Assembly: GCA_016842085.1 (NCBI GenBank) | Contig: JAEVEX010000069.1 | Span: 50,878-114,877, forward strand | Direction: 5' to 3' | DNA: 64,000 bases | Origin: Candidatus Thermoflexus tengchongensis | Lineage (GTDB): Bacteria > Chloroflexota > Anaerolineae > Thermoflexales > Thermoflexaceae | Part shown: one piece after another, positions 27,071 to 36,150 of the stretch | Layout of the letters: the number at the start of each line of letters is the position of its first letter | How positions within the stretch are numbered: the first letter of the stretch is position 1 | Made by a program: the position numbers and the translations under genes | The notes under the pieces: model-generated | Told to the model about the DNA's origin: nothing | What the model saw: the letters and a program-made list of their open reading frames with translations, nothing else | Database searches by the model: none

Positions 27071-27514
27071 TTGCAGAATCTTCCATCCGATCTTCCGGAT
27101 CAGGAGCGCTTTGAGCGGACCGTTCAACGGCTTCTCCGAGAGCGGGGAGAGGAGATCGAGTTCCTGGTTCTGTTCGGCTCCATCGCCCGGGGAGACTGGT
27201 CCTGGCGCAGCGATGATGATCTCCTCCTGGGCCTTCGGGGGGCAGATGGCCTGCGCCTGATCGATCGAATCCTCCGCTTCACCCCGCTCCTTGAGGGGAA
27301 CGTGGATCTCTTCCCATATAGCCGCCCGGAATGGGAGCGGATGTCCGAAGAACGCCATCCGCTGCTCCTGGGGGCTCTGGACCATGGCATCGTTCTGTGG
27401 GATCGCGGGGCCTTCGCCCGGATGCGGTCGATCTTCCAGCAATGGAAAGCCCGGGGAGAGGTGGAACGCCTGCCCTCCGGATGGCGGATCCGATGGCCCC
27501 GGGAGGGAGAGTGA
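27071..27514 (+). CDS. MNT-like nucleotidyltransferase domain protein
   Basis: A 147-residue protein with the minimal nucleotidyltransferase motif FGSIARGDWSWRSDDDLLLGL, i.e. GS followed by the paired acidic residues, with a third acidic residue likely in GNVDLFPYS. Proteins of this type usually pair with a HEPN partner in toxin-antitoxin modules, or act as antibiotic nucleotidyltransferases. No HEPN gene adjoins this one. TTG at 27071 follows GGAGGTGATT, which is nearly a full anti-SD complement, so translation should be strong. It interrupts a run of minus-strand sugar-acid genes and converges on iolO with a 10-base gap. Confidence 0.82.
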   Translation: MQNLPSDLPDQERFERTVQRLLRERGEEIEFLVLFGSIARGDWSWRSDDDLLLGLRGADGLRLIDRILRFTPLLEGNVDLFPYSRPEWERMSEERHPLLLGALDHGIVLWDRGAFARMRSIFQQWKARGEVERLPSGWRIRWPREGE

Positions 27515-27524
27515 GACTGCAGCG

Positions 27525-28352
27525 CTACGCGGGAAAACGGTTCAGCGCGACACGCGCCCATCGGGCGACCTGCACCATCGCCTCCTCCCGTGAAGGCTGA
27601 GGGAGCACCTCGGCGGAGAGCCATCCCCGGTAGCCCGCCTCCCGAAGCGCCTTCAAGACAGGTTCAAAATCCAGATGTCCCCACCCGGGTGCCCACCGGT
27701 TGGAATCGGCGATATGCACATGGAACAATCGCTCCCCCGCACGAGCAATGGCCCTATCCAGGGAAGCCTCCTCAATGTTGGCATGGAAAGTGTCCAGCAA
27801 CACCCCCACATGGGGTTGCCCCACCCGCTCGATCAGGGAAAGCGCCTCCTCAACGGTGTTCAACAGATCCGTTTCGTAGCGATTTAAAGGTTCCAGCACC
27901 AGTCGAACGGGATACGCAGCGGCCCGATCCGCCAGATGCGCTACGGCTTCGCTCAACCATTCCAGCGCCCGGGCCCGGTCGACCCCGGCCATCAGACGCC
28001 CGCGGATCAGCCCGATGATCACCAGGCTTCCCCATTCCGCCGCCAGTTCCAGATGGGCCTCCAGCCGGGCGAGGGCCGCCCGGCGCACCGCAACATCCGG
28101 ATGGGTGAGGGACAACCCTTCCTCCACCCATGCCTGACCGGTGCCGATGGCCGGGACCCGCAGCCCATAGCGTTCCAGGAGGGCCCGCAGCCGTGGAGCG
28201 GGGACCATCGCCGGATCCCGCACCGCCAGCTCCACACCGGCGTAGCCCAGCGCCCGCAGCTGCTCCAGGGTGGATTCCAGATCCTGGATAGTGGCAGCCG
28301 CTTCGAAGCGGGTGGGTTGCCAGGAAAGCACAAACGCCAGCGGCCATTCCAT
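27525..28352 (-). CDS. iolO: 5-keto-L-gluconate epimerase (IolO-like TIM-barrel epimerase)
   Basis: AP-endonuclease-2-fold sugar isomerase of 275 residues, resembling Thermotoga maritima IolO, which epimerises 5-keto-L-gluconate to D-tagaturonate. Matching blocks are VELAVRDP, AIGTGQAW...GLSLTHP, LVIIGLIRGR, EPLNRYETD, DTFHANIEE and HVHIADSNRWAPGWGHLDF. The metal-binding Glu, Asp, His and Glu are all present. ATG 28352 overlaps the preceding unit closely: the SDR stop is four bases before it, so translation is coupled. With iolM, iolN and uxaE in the same cluster the assignment is well supported, although general sugar epimerase activity cannot be excluded. Confidence 0.88.
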   Translation of the reverse strand: MEWPLAFVLSWQPTRFEAAATIQDLESTLEQLRALGYAGVELAVRDPAMVPAPRLRALLERYGLRVPAIGTGQAWVEEGLSLTHPDVAVRRAALARLEAHLELAAEWGSLVIIGLIRGRLMAGVDRARALEWLSEAVAHLADRAAAYPVRLVLEPLNRYETDLLNTVEEALSLIERVGQPHVGVLLDTFHANIEEASLDRAIARAGERLFHVHIADSNRWAPGWGHLDFEPVLKALREAGYRGWLSAEVLPQPSREEAMVQVARWARVALNRFPA

Positions 28353-28356
28353 CCTT

Positions 28357-29178
28357 TCAAACCCCGGCGTAAGCGTTGAACCCCCCATCGATCGGCACCA
28401 CCACCCCGGTCACAAAGGCGCTGGCCGGAGAGGCCAGCCAGATCACCGTGCCGATCAGATCCTCCGGGTCCCCGAACCGGCCCATCGGCGTATGTTCAAG
28501 GATCGCCCGGCCCCGAGGGGTCAGGTTTCCATGCTCATCCAGGAGCAGATATCGATTCTGCTGGGTGAGGAAGAAACCCGGTGCGATCGCGTTCACACGG
28601 ATCTTTGGGGAGTATTCCTGGGCCAGATGTACCGCCAGCCACTGGGTGAAATTGCTGACCGCCGCCTTGGCCGCGGCATAACCCACCACACGAGTTAAGG
28701 GGCGGAAGGCCGCCATGGAGGAAACGTTGATGATGACTCCCTCGCCCGTCTCAACCATCTGCCGGGCGAAAACCTGGCTCGGGAGGATCGCCCCGCCGAA
28801 GAGGTTCAGGGCTACCACTTTCTCCAGGGCCTCCAGAGGCAGATCGAAGAACGGGCGCTCCGGCCCGACGGTGGCCTCCGGCATATTCCCCCCCGCCAGG
28901 TTGATCAGGATGCTCACCGGCCCCACCTCCTGTCGGACCCGTTCCGCCACCGCTTCGATCTCCGCCCGGTTGAGCACATCCATCCGGTAGCCGCAAGCCT
29001 CCAGGCCCTCCGTCTGCAATTCCGCCAGGCGACCCTCCAGGGGGTTGATGTCGGTGAGCACCAGACGGGCCCCCGCCCGGCCCAGGCCTCGAGCGATCGC
29101 GCCAGCCAGAACCCCGGCGCCGCCCGTCAACAACGCGACTTTCCCCTTCAGCGAGAACAGGGTTTCGAGGTAACTCAT
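28357..29178 (-). CDS. uxuB: SDR-family D-mannonate oxidoreductase (fructuronate reductase)
   Basis: Short-chain dehydrogenase (273 residues) with the cofactor motif TGGAGVLAGAIARGLGRAGA. The catalytic Ser, Tyr and Lys lie in NVSSMAAFRPLTRVVGYAAAKAA, and the C-terminus is AFVTGVVVPIDGGFNAYAGV. The internal sequence (NLAGGNMPEATVGPE, NAIAPGFFLTQQNRYLL, TPMGRFGDPEDL) matches the SDR-type mannonate oxidoreductases such as B. subtilis YjmF. These reduce D-fructuronate to D-mannonate. A gluconate 5-dehydrogenase activity is the main alternative, given the gluconate kinase next door. ATG 29178 follows GAGGAGGAG. Tightly coupled to iolO. Confidence 0.87.
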   Translation of the reverse strand: MSYLETLFSLKGKVALLTGGAGVLAGAIARGLGRAGARLVLTDINPLEGRLAELQTEGLEACGYRMDVLNRAEIEAVAERVRQEVGPVSILINLAGGNMPEATVGPERPFFDLPLEALEKVVALNLFGGAILPSQVFARQMVETGEGVIINVSSMAAFRPLTRVVGYAAAKAAVSNFTQWLAVHLAQEYSPKIRVNAIAPGFFLTQQNRYLLLDEHGNLTPRGRAILEHTPMGRFGDPEDLIGTVIWLASPASAFVTGVVVPIDGGFNAYAGV

Positions 29179-29331
29179 GACGCTCCTCCTCATGAAAGCT
29201 TTGTCATCGGAGAACGACCGGCCTTCCCTGGCCGGCGGGCCCATTGCTCCCCATCTCCTTTGCCCCTTCTCCTCCACTTGTGGGGAGGAAGAAGGGGGAG
29301 GGAGGATGGTTCAGGAAAGATCCCTTCAAGC

Positions 29332-29359
29332 GTAGGGCAACTGCAAGCAGTTGCCCTAC
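29332..29359. repeat. 28-base perfect palindrome, copy 2
   Basis: Identical to 26958-26985. It lies in the 223-base gap between gnd and the SDR gene, 154 bases upstream of the latter's start. Either an operator shared by two sugar-acid transcription units or a dispersed REP-type element. Confidence 0.9.
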
Positions 29360-29401
29360 AGGGAACGGGGAGGTTCCGCTTAACGATCTGCGGTTGTTGT
29401 A

Positions 29402-30820
29402 TTAATCCAGCCACTCCGTATGGAAAACGCCAGGCCGATCGATCCGCTCATAGGTGTGGGCCCCGAAGGCATCCCGCTGAGCCTGGATGAGATTGGCCGG
29501 CAACCGGGAACGGCGCATGGAGAGCACATAATCCACGGCTGTGCTCAGCGCAGGCATTGGAACCCCTGCCTCGAAGGCCCATCGCAAGACCCGTCCGGCC
29601 GCTGGCAGCCGCTGCTGGAGCTCAGCCCGGAATCGCGCGCTGAACAGCAGGTGCGGATCCTCCGGGTCCTCCCGAACGATCTCCCTCAGGAACCCCAGCC
29701 AGCGGGCGCGGATAATGCAACCGGCCCGCCAGACCCGCAGGACCTCCGCTCGATCCGTTCCGTAGTGGTAGACCCGCGAAGCCTCATTCAGCAGCCAGAG
29801 CCCCTGAGAGAAAGCCGCCAGCAGCACCAGATTCAGCGCGGCCTCCAGATCCGCCAGGATGTCTTCTGATAAAGAGCCGAGACGCTGATCCGGCCATGGG
29901 AACCCGGCCTCGATTCGCTCTCGATCCGCCTTGAAATGGGAGAGGGTCCGCGCGATCACCGCCGCGGTGAGGGTGGGAGCGGGCACGCCCAGCTCCAGCG
30001 CGCTCTGGGCCACCCACCGCCCCGTCCCCTTCTGCTCCGCGCGATCCATGATCCGTTCCACCAGCGGATCCCCGCTCTCCGGATCCCGGTATCGCAGGAC
30101 GCGGGCGGCCAGCTCCGTGAGGAAGGCATTCAGCGCCCCCTCGTTCCAGCGCTCGAAAGTCTCCGCAATGGCTTCGACAGGCATCCCCAGGGCCGTCTTC
30201 ATAACGTCATAGGCCTCAGCGATGCCCTGCATAAAGGCGTATTCGATGGCGTTATGCACCATCTTCACGTAATGCCCTGCTCCACCCCGACCCATATAGG
30301 CACAGCATGGGCCCTCCTCGCTCTGCGCGGCGATACGAATGAGCAGAGGCTCGACCATGGCATAGGCTTCCATGGACCCACCGGGCATAATGGAGGGACC
30401 CAGCAAGGCTCCTTTCTCCCCCCCGCTGATCCCCACCCCCAGGAACCGGATCCCATGGGCGGCCAGCTCCTGCATACGTCGTTCGGTATCTGCATAATGG
30501 GAGTTGCCCCCATCCATCACCAGATCCCCTGGCTCCAGGAGGGGAATCAAGGCCTCAATCATCTGATCCACCGCCGACCCGGCCTGGACCATCAGCAGGA
30601 TCCGGCGGGGGCGTTCCAGGCACCGCACGAATTCCTGCAGGGTGTAGGCGGGGATGATTGGCTCATCTCGCACGCGATCCCGCAGGAACGCCTCGGTCCG
30701 CTCCCGGGTCCGGTTATAGACGCACACCCGGAATCCATGCCGCGCGAAATTCAGGGCCAGATTCTGGCCCATAACTGCCAGACCGATAATCCCGATCTCG
30801 CCACTGTTACGCATAAGCAT
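29402..30820 (-). CDS. gnd: 6-phosphogluconate dehydrogenase, decarboxylating
   Basis: Oxidises and decarboxylates 6-phosphogluconate to ribulose 5-phosphate in the pentose phosphate pathway. It is the long form of 472 residues. Motifs are GIIGLAVMGQNLALNFARHG, the NRT cofactor site, GVGISGGEKGALLGPSIMPGG, and GAGHYVKMVHNAIEYAFMQ with the catalytic Lys. The C-terminal all-helical region contains SARFRAELQQRLPAAGRVLRW. ATG 30820 directly abuts the TGA of the kinase gene, with GGGGAG upstream, so kinase and dehydrogenase are coupled as a gluconate-to-pentose-phosphate module. Confidence 0.95.
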   Translation of the reverse strand: MLMRNSGEIGIIGLAVMGQNLALNFARHGFRVCVYNRTRERTEAFLRDRVRDEPIIPAYTLQEFVRCLERPRRILLMVQAGSAVDQMIEALIPLLEPGDLVMDGGNSHYADTERRMQELAAHGIRFLGVGISGGEKGALLGPSIMPGGSMEAYAMVEPLLIRIAAQSEEGPCCAYMGRGGAGHYVKMVHNAIEYAFMQGIAEAYDVMKTALGMPVEAIAETFERWNEGALNAFLTELAARVLRYRDPESGDPLVERIMDRAEQKGTGRWVAQSALELGVPAPTLTAAVIARTLSHFKADRERIEAGFPWPDQRLGSLSEDILADLEAALNLVLLAAFSQGLWLLNEASRVYHYGTDRAEVLRVWRAGCIIRARWLGFLREIVREDPEDPHLLFSARFRAELQQRLPAAGRVLRWAFEAGVPMPALSTAVDYVLSMRRSRLPANLIQAQRDAFGAHTYERIDRPGVFHTEWLD

Positions 30821-32305
30821 TCACTCCCCAGAGATCTCCTGGTGACGGCGGAACGCCTCCTCCAGATCCCTCATCAGGGCCTGGAAGCGCTCGAACTGCC
30901 GCTCATATATCGGAACCCAATCCGGCACCGGGTCGTAGATCCGCACAGGCACCTCCCGGACCGCTGACCATAGATCCGGGGCTGCGCCGATGGCGACCCG
31001 AGCCAGGGCGGCGCTTCCTGTTAGAGCCGGCTCCGCGATCTCCGGGACCTCCACCGGGATCTGGAACGCGGAGGCCAGGATGCGCATCCAGAGGGCCGAA
31101 CGGGTTCCCCCACCGCCGGCCCGAAGCCGCAATGGGGGCAAATCGTTGGCCCGCAGGGCCTCCAGGATCAGCCGGAGGGCGAAAGCCACCCCTTCCATGG
31201 CGGCCCGTGTGAGATGCCCCTGGTTGTGATAAGCTCGCAAGCCGAAGATCACCCCAGAAGCCAGATGGCTGATCCCCGGATAACGCTCGCCGGTCAAAAA
31301 CGGAAGAAACAGCAGCCCGGTCGGCCTCCCAACGGCCTCGGCCAGGGCCTCCTGCTCCGCATACGCCAGACCCAGCACCGCCTCCTGCAACCACTGCAGG
31401 ACGCTTCCCGCATTGTTGATGGCCCCGCCAGGGAACCAGCGCCCTCCGGCCAGATAATACGTCTGCAAGCGCATCTGCGGAAAGCGATCCAGGATCGGGC
31501 GATCGGCAACCAGGCGGATCATGGCCGTGGTCCCCAGGTTCATCGCCCCGATGCCGGGCGCGACGGCCCCTAATCCCAGGCCCACCGCCCCCCCATCATA
31601 GACCCCCACGATCACCTCCGCCTCCGGCCGGAGACCGAGGGCTTCAGCGGCTTCGGGGCGCAGGGGGCCCATCCGGGTTTCCGGAGGGACCACCTCCGGC
31701 AGGCGATCTTCCGTCAGCTCCACAAGGGAGAGGATCTCCGGATCCCATCGGAGAGTGTGCACATTCATCAGCTGCGTCGCGGTAGCCAGGGAGGGCTCCG
31801 TCAGGAACCTTCCCAGAAGACGGAAGAGGAGGAAATCCTTCGCCCCCACAAACCAGCGGGCCTGATGGAAGATATCCGGCCGGCGAACCCGGAGCCATTC
31901 CAGCTTGGCCAGCGGATATTGAAAGAGAGGCGGGCACCCCGTCCGCTCGTAGATCCTCCAGCTATCCATACGAGCCAGCAACCCCGGGAACGTCTCCTGG
32001 GGCCGGGTGTCGAGGAGGGTCATGATCCCCATCAGGGGACGACCGGTTGCATCGACCGGCATGAGGCTGAGCTGATAAGCGGAAAGGACGATCCATCGGA
32101 TCTCATCCGGCGCTTCGCTGACAACCTCCCGCACCGTGGCCACCAACCGATCCCACAGGATCTCCGGATCATGCTCCGCTCGACCGGTCTCATCCTGGGC
32201 CAGTGGAAGCTCCCGGATGGCCACCCGATGGAGCTGCCCATCCCATCCGAAGCACCCAGCCTTTAGATGGGTGGTGCCGATATCCACTGCGAGAATCCGG
32301 GCCAT
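30821..32305 (-). CDS. gntK: FGGY-family carbohydrate kinase, probably gluconokinase
   Basis: ATP-dependent sugar kinase of the FGGY family (494 residues). The first nucleotide motif is AVDIGTTHLKAGCFGWDG, the second is VGVYDGGAVGLGLGAVAPGIGAMNLGTTAMI, and the adenosine motif is RLRAGGGGTRSALWMRILASAFQIPVEV. The catalytic Asp lies in VYDGG. Gluconate is the expected substrate because gnd follows with no gap, and because gntK-type FGGY kinases accompany gnd in Thermotoga and Bacillus. Xylulose or another polyol-acid substrate remains possible. Preceded by the 2-hydroxyacid dehydrogenase gene with a 29-base gap. Confidence 0.87.
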   Translation of the reverse strand: MARILAVDIGTTHLKAGCFGWDGQLHRVAIRELPLAQDETGRAEHDPEILWDRLVATVREVVSEAPDEIRWIVLSAYQLSLMPVDATGRPLMGIMTLLDTRPQETFPGLLARMDSWRIYERTGCPPLFQYPLAKLEWLRVRRPDIFHQARWFVGAKDFLLFRLLGRFLTEPSLATATQLMNVHTLRWDPEILSLVELTEDRLPEVVPPETRMGPLRPEAAEALGLRPEAEVIVGVYDGGAVGLGLGAVAPGIGAMNLGTTAMIRLVADRPILDRFPQMRLQTYYLAGGRWFPGGAINNAGSVLQWLQEAVLGLAYAEQEALAEAVGRPTGLLFLPFLTGERYPGISHLASGVIFGLRAYHNQGHLTRAAMEGVAFALRLILEALRANDLPPLRLRAGGGGTRSALWMRILASAFQIPVEVPEIAEPALTGSAALARVAIGAAPDLWSAVREVPVRIYDPVPDWVPIYERQFERFQALMRDLEEAFRRHQEISGE

Positions 32306-32334
32306 GTCTTCGGTCCTCTCACCCCTCCAGGGGA

Positions 32335-33345
32335 TTATTTCCGGAACGCCCGGGCGCGCGGGAGGACTTCGGGGTTCACCACCTCCTCCGGGATCTCCCC
32401 CCGCAGCACCCGCTCCACATCGGAGATCACCTTCTCCCCCATACGCCGGAGGGTCTCATGGGTATAAGCGGCGATGTGGGGGACAATCAGCACGTTCGGG
32501 AAACGGAGAAGGGGATGATCCGGACCGATAGGCTCCCCTTCCACCACATCCAGCGCAGCCCCGGCCACGCGCCCGGATTCCAGGGCCGCCATCAGCGCCG
32601 CCTCATCGATAAGCTCCCCCCGCGCCGTGTTCACCAGGATCACGCCCGGTTTCATCTTCCCAAACGCCTCATGGGAGAGCATATGGAAGTTTTCCTCCGT
32701 GAGGGTCGCGTGCAGGGAGATGATGTCCGCTTCCCGAAGCAGCGTCTCCAGATCCACAGGCTCCGCCCCGGCCTCTCGAATGGCTTCGGAAGGCACACCC
32801 GGATCGAAGGCCAGGACCCGGGCATGGAAGCCGTGGATCAGGATCTCCCCCACCCGGCTTCCGATGTTCCCGAAGCCGATGAGCCCCACCGTCCTGCCCC
32901 GGAGCTCCCATCCGACGAAGGCCGCCCGCTCGGCCCAGCGTCCCTCCCGCACAGCGGCGGCGGCCTCCGGGATCCGACGGAGGAGGGTGAGCAACAGGGT
33001 GATCGTCAGCTCCGCCACAGCGTCCCGCTCCATCCAGGGGATGACCCGGGTCACCAGCACCCCGTGGGCGGTTGCGGAAGGAAGGTGAATGTTATCCACC
33101 CCGATGCCATGGCGGGCGATCAGCCAGGTCTCATCCTTATAGGCGAAGAACTCCGGGCCGAACCGCGGGGTGACGCTCACAATGAGGATCTGGAAGCCGC
33201 AGAGCGCTTCAGCCAGCGCCCGGCCGTCGATCTGCGCTGGAACGTCCAGCCGCTGAACCTCCCCCAGGGCGGTCAGGCGCTCCAGATGGTCCGGGAAGTG
33301 ACGGCCGAAACTGCTGGAGTTGACGATGGCGATGCGCGGGCGCAT
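32335..33345 (-). CDS. D-2-hydroxyacid dehydrogenase (SerA/GhrB-like)
   Basis: NAD(P)-dependent D-isomer 2-hydroxyacid dehydrogenase of 336 residues. The Rossmann motif is GLIGFGNIGSRVGEIL. The catalytic Arg lies in VNTARGELIDEAALMAAL, with the Glu and His in DVVEGEPIGPDHPLL and PHIAAYTHE. No ACT domain follows, so it is not a regulated phosphoglycerate dehydrogenase. In this sugar-acid context a 2-ketogluconate or hydroxypyruvate reductase role is attractive, as it could feed gluconate to the kinase beside it, but this is inferred. ATG 33345 lies 10 bases after GAGGAG; an upstream extension to 33402 has no better site. Confidence 0.87.
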   Translation of the reverse strand: MRPRIAIVNSSSFGRHFPDHLERLTALGEVQRLDVPAQIDGRALAEALCGFQILIVSVTPRFGPEFFAYKDETWLIARHGIGVDNIHLPSATAHGVLVTRVIPWMERDAVAELTITLLLTLLRRIPEAAAAVREGRWAERAAFVGWELRGRTVGLIGFGNIGSRVGEILIHGFHARVLAFDPGVPSEAIREAGAEPVDLETLLREADIISLHATLTEENFHMLSHEAFGKMKPGVILVNTARGELIDEAALMAALESGRVAGAALDVVEGEPIGPDHPLLRFPNVLIVPHIAAYTHETLRRMGEKVISDVERVLRGEIPEEVVNPEVLPRARAFRK

Positions 33346-33444
33346 CGTGGATGCTCTCCTCGCGGAGGATCGAGAGGCCTGGTATCTCCGGCAGATCCCC
33401 ACTCAAATGGAGGCCCGCGATAAAGGGCTCCATTTGCCTCCGGG

Positions 33445-34866
33445 CTATTTTAGCAGGATTTCCAGATGGCGCTCGAGGTTCTCCTGGATGGCGGCATCGT
33501 GTTCCGCTGCATGGCTCTCCAGGAGCTCCCGGATCGCGATCCCTCGTTCCCGCAGCAACACGCCGTAGGAGATATGGAAAAGCTGTCGCACCGCGCGGTC
33601 GGCCAGCGCCGCCTCCGGATCGCTGGGAAGGGCGGCGGGGAGATCCTCCGGCCGCAACGCGATGGGGTAATCCCGGCGGCTCTCCTCCAGGTGCGCTCGG
33701 GCGATGGCGTAGAGCTCGGCGAAGAGCTCCGGGCGCACGCGAGCGATGACCCGCACCGCCTGCAACCAGGTGGTCCCCGAGGTTTTCACGTGGAAACATC
33801 CGCCGGCCGCCTCCCGGAAGATGGACAGGATGCGGAACTTCTCGCTTCCGGAGTGGAGGCTGAGGCGATGGCCACCGAAGGCCCGGGCGACCGCTGCATG
33901 CAGGAGCACAGCGCGGGCAAAGCGTGCCACGTCTCCTTCATAATCGACGGCCTTTTCGAAGATCCCCGGAAACCGGGGAGCCAGACTCCAGAGAGCAGCC
34001 CCTCGCCGTTGCAGATACCCAGCGATGAAGGCGTGGGCTTCCGGAGTCGTTTCCTCCTCTGTCTCATCGACCGACACCTCCAGGTCGGCGTCGATCCCCT
34101 GATCGCGGAGGATCCCGGCCCAGCGAACCACGTCCTCCAGGGCCAGCGCATACCGGCAGGCTGCCTCCTGCAGGGCGGATTCCTGGAGGATCCAGGGTCC
34201 CTCCGGCGTCTCGATCCGGCGCCCGGCCAGCTCAGTGACCACGGATCGGGCCAGGGCGGGGAGCTCCTCCCAGGGGTGGGGGCCTCGGGCCAGAGCCCGG
34301 CGGAGGTCGAATGTGTAAAGGGAGTAGCCGGCTGCGGCTGCTGCGCGGAGCTGCTCCTCCTCCTGCAGGTGATCGGCATCCGCTCCGAAGGGACCGGTGT
34401 AGCCGGCTTCCAGGATGCCCCATACAGCATCCAGCAGGACGGCCCGGAAATCCCGGCCGGTGCGGGCCAGCTCCCGGGGCGACTGCTGGGCCAGCACGGG
34501 GAAGATCGGGTATCGTCGCAGGGCCGCGATCTGGGCGGCGGTCGCCATCCCCAGGCGATCCCCAGCCCCAAAGGACGCCGGCCGGTCGCAGCGCTGGGGA
34601 GCCAGGGGAAGAAGCCCTCGAAGGGTCTGGTAGTTCTCCCAATTCCAGGGGTAGAGGGCAGCCCTCAGCGCCTGGAGAGACCAGGGCTCGTGCAGAGGGG
34701 CTGTCCCGAAGGGAACGGACTCCCCGATCCATCCCAGGGCTCGCTGACTCTCCTTTCGGGCGATGAAGATCGCTCCACCCCCCGGGATCCGGCGGAGCGA
34801 GCCCGGAAGGGGCTGCCAGCCCCAGGCGGATAGACGCTCGGTCAAAAGCTCCCAATCTGGGATCAT
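33445..34866 (-). CDS. uxaE: Tagaturonate/fructuronate epimerase
   Basis: UxaE family (473 residues), which interconverts D-tagaturonate and D-fructuronate in the hexuronate network of Thermotoga. Diagnostic blocks are FGAGDRLGMATAAQIAALRRY, FPVLAQQSPRELARTGRDF, YTGPFGADADHLQEEE and FHVKTSGTTWLQAVRV. There is also a conserved HSGSEKF. Start ATG 34866 gives a normal family length; the open frame upstream to 35031 lacks a ribosome binding site and overlaps the neighbouring stop. It sits between iolN and the hydroxyacid dehydrogenase and connects the inositol branch to fructuronate. Confidence 0.92.
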   Translation of the reverse strand: MIPDWELLTERLSAWGWQPLPGSLRRIPGGGAIFIARKESQRALGWIGESVPFGTAPLHEPWSLQALRAALYPWNWENYQTLRGLLPLAPQRCDRPASFGAGDRLGMATAAQIAALRRYPIFPVLAQQSPRELARTGRDFRAVLLDAVWGILEAGYTGPFGADADHLQEEEQLRAAAAAGYSLYTFDLRRALARGPHPWEELPALARSVVTELAGRRIETPEGPWILQESALQEAACRYALALEDVVRWAGILRDQGIDADLEVSVDETEEETTPEAHAFIAGYLQRRGAALWSLAPRFPGIFEKAVDYEGDVARFARAVLLHAAVARAFGGHRLSLHSGSEKFRILSIFREAAGGCFHVKTSGTTWLQAVRVIARVRPELFAELYAIARAHLEESRRDYPIALRPEDLPAALPSDPEAALADRAVRQLFHISYGVLLRERGIAIRELLESHAAEHDAAIQENLERHLEILLK

Positions 34867-35027
34867 CCGGCGGTGTTCGCTCCGAACCGTGGGGATCTGA
34901 AAGGCTGGAAACGCGAGGCTATGAAAGCAGCCTCCGATACACGGAACTGATGAAGCGGGGGTGCAGCGGCACACGGCAAGAACGCCGCCGCCCCCGCGAG
35001 CACAGCGCCGACCGAACAGGTGGCCTC

Positions 35028-36002
35028 TCACATCGGATAGTGCAGCTCGTACAGGCTCCGCCAGCCGGGTTCGAAGGGCATCTTGAGGTAGGGCTCCAGC
35101 ATCTCCCGCTCCCGCTCGGTCACCCCCTCCAGCGGCGGCAGCTTCCCCGGCGGGAAGGCCTCCAGGATGTCCCGGACCAGTTTCTCCAGGTAATCGAGCA
35201 GCTGCTCCACCCCCGGTTTCGCCTTCTCGGCGCTGGCCAGGGTCGCCTTCCCCACCACGCCCGGCTGGTAGGCCTTCACCTCAATCGGCCGCAGGCCCAC
35301 CTGCGCATACCAGGCGATGGGCTTGCGCAACAGATTCCCCGCCTTGTCGATGTGCTCGCTATCTGTGGGCAGGAAACTGTAAGGCTCCGTGTCTACCGCA
35401 TCCTCCATGCGGATGAACTCCGGGAACAGGGCCAGGCTCCAGCTGGTCTCCACCTCATCCCCGTGGATGAAATGGGTCTCGTAAGGACCGCCTTCAGACT
35501 TCAGCTTGAAGTGATCGGGGATCGCGTGATACCAGTTGACGTTGACGATGATCGCCGGCACCTTGTAGGTCTTGGCGAAGCGGTGAATGGCGATGGGGAT
35601 CACGTATTCCTGTCCATGGCCGTTCAGGATGATCTGCTTGCGGAAGCCCGCGTTCCAGAACCCGGCGATGATCGCCGTCAGCATCCCAACGAACACATCC
35701 TCGGGCACCACGATGGTCCCTGGCATCCCCATGTGGTGATACGGGTGGGAGCCGAACCACAGCGGCTGGCTCACCGTGCACCCCGTCCGCAGGGCCACCT
35801 GCTCGGCCATCCGGGTGACCAGGAAGACATCCTCCCCGTAAGGCGCATGGGGGCCGTGGGCCTCCGTGGCCCCCACCGGGATGATGATCAGGTCGTTCTG
35901 CTTCAGGCGCTCCATGACCTGTTTGCCGGTCATGTTCTGGAAGTAAATCCCCGTCGGCCGATCCATATGGCCGCCTTCCGGCGGGATCTGCCACTTGCTC
36001 AT
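35028..36002 (-). CDS. iolN: 3-dehydro-scyllo-inosose hydrolase (creatininase fold)
   Basis: Creatininase-superfamily metal hydrolase of 324 residues. Visible metal and active-site elements are VGATEAHGPHAPYGEDVFL, GSHPYHHMGMPGTIVV, NGHGQE and HGDEVETSWSL. The N-terminal GIYFQNMTGKQVMERL and the context with iolM and iolO point to IolN, which opens the ring of diketo-inositol to 5-keto-L-gluconate in T. maritima. Plain creatininase or formamide hydrolase activity is unlikely here. ATG 36002 follows GGAGG by 7 bases. A 148-base spacer separates it from the upstream zinc dehydrogenase. Confidence 0.87.
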   Translation of the reverse strand: MSKWQIPPEGGHMDRPTGIYFQNMTGKQVMERLKQNDLIIIPVGATEAHGPHAPYGEDVFLVTRMAEQVALRTGCTVSQPLWFGSHPYHHMGMPGTIVVPEDVFVGMLTAIIAGFWNAGFRKQIILNGHGQEYVIPIAIHRFAKTYKVPAIIVNVNWYHAIPDHFKLKSEGGPYETHFIHGDEVETSWSLALFPEFIRMEDAVDTEPYSFLPTDSEHIDKAGNLLRKPIAWYAQVGLRPIEVKAYQPGVVGKATLASAEKAKPGVEQLLDYLEKLVRDILEAFPPGKLPPLEGVTEREREMLEPYLKMPFEPGWRSLYELHYPM

Positions 36003-36150
36003 TGCGAAACCTCCATCTCTTTGTGTTAGGATTTACGCCGTCAGGCTCCCATTCAGAAAGGTGAGATGCCCCTCCTCCTCTCCCATCCCCGCGCCTTCGG
36101 TGTGTCCACCTAATCCCGAAGAAGGATCCAGAACAGGGGATGGCCGCTCC

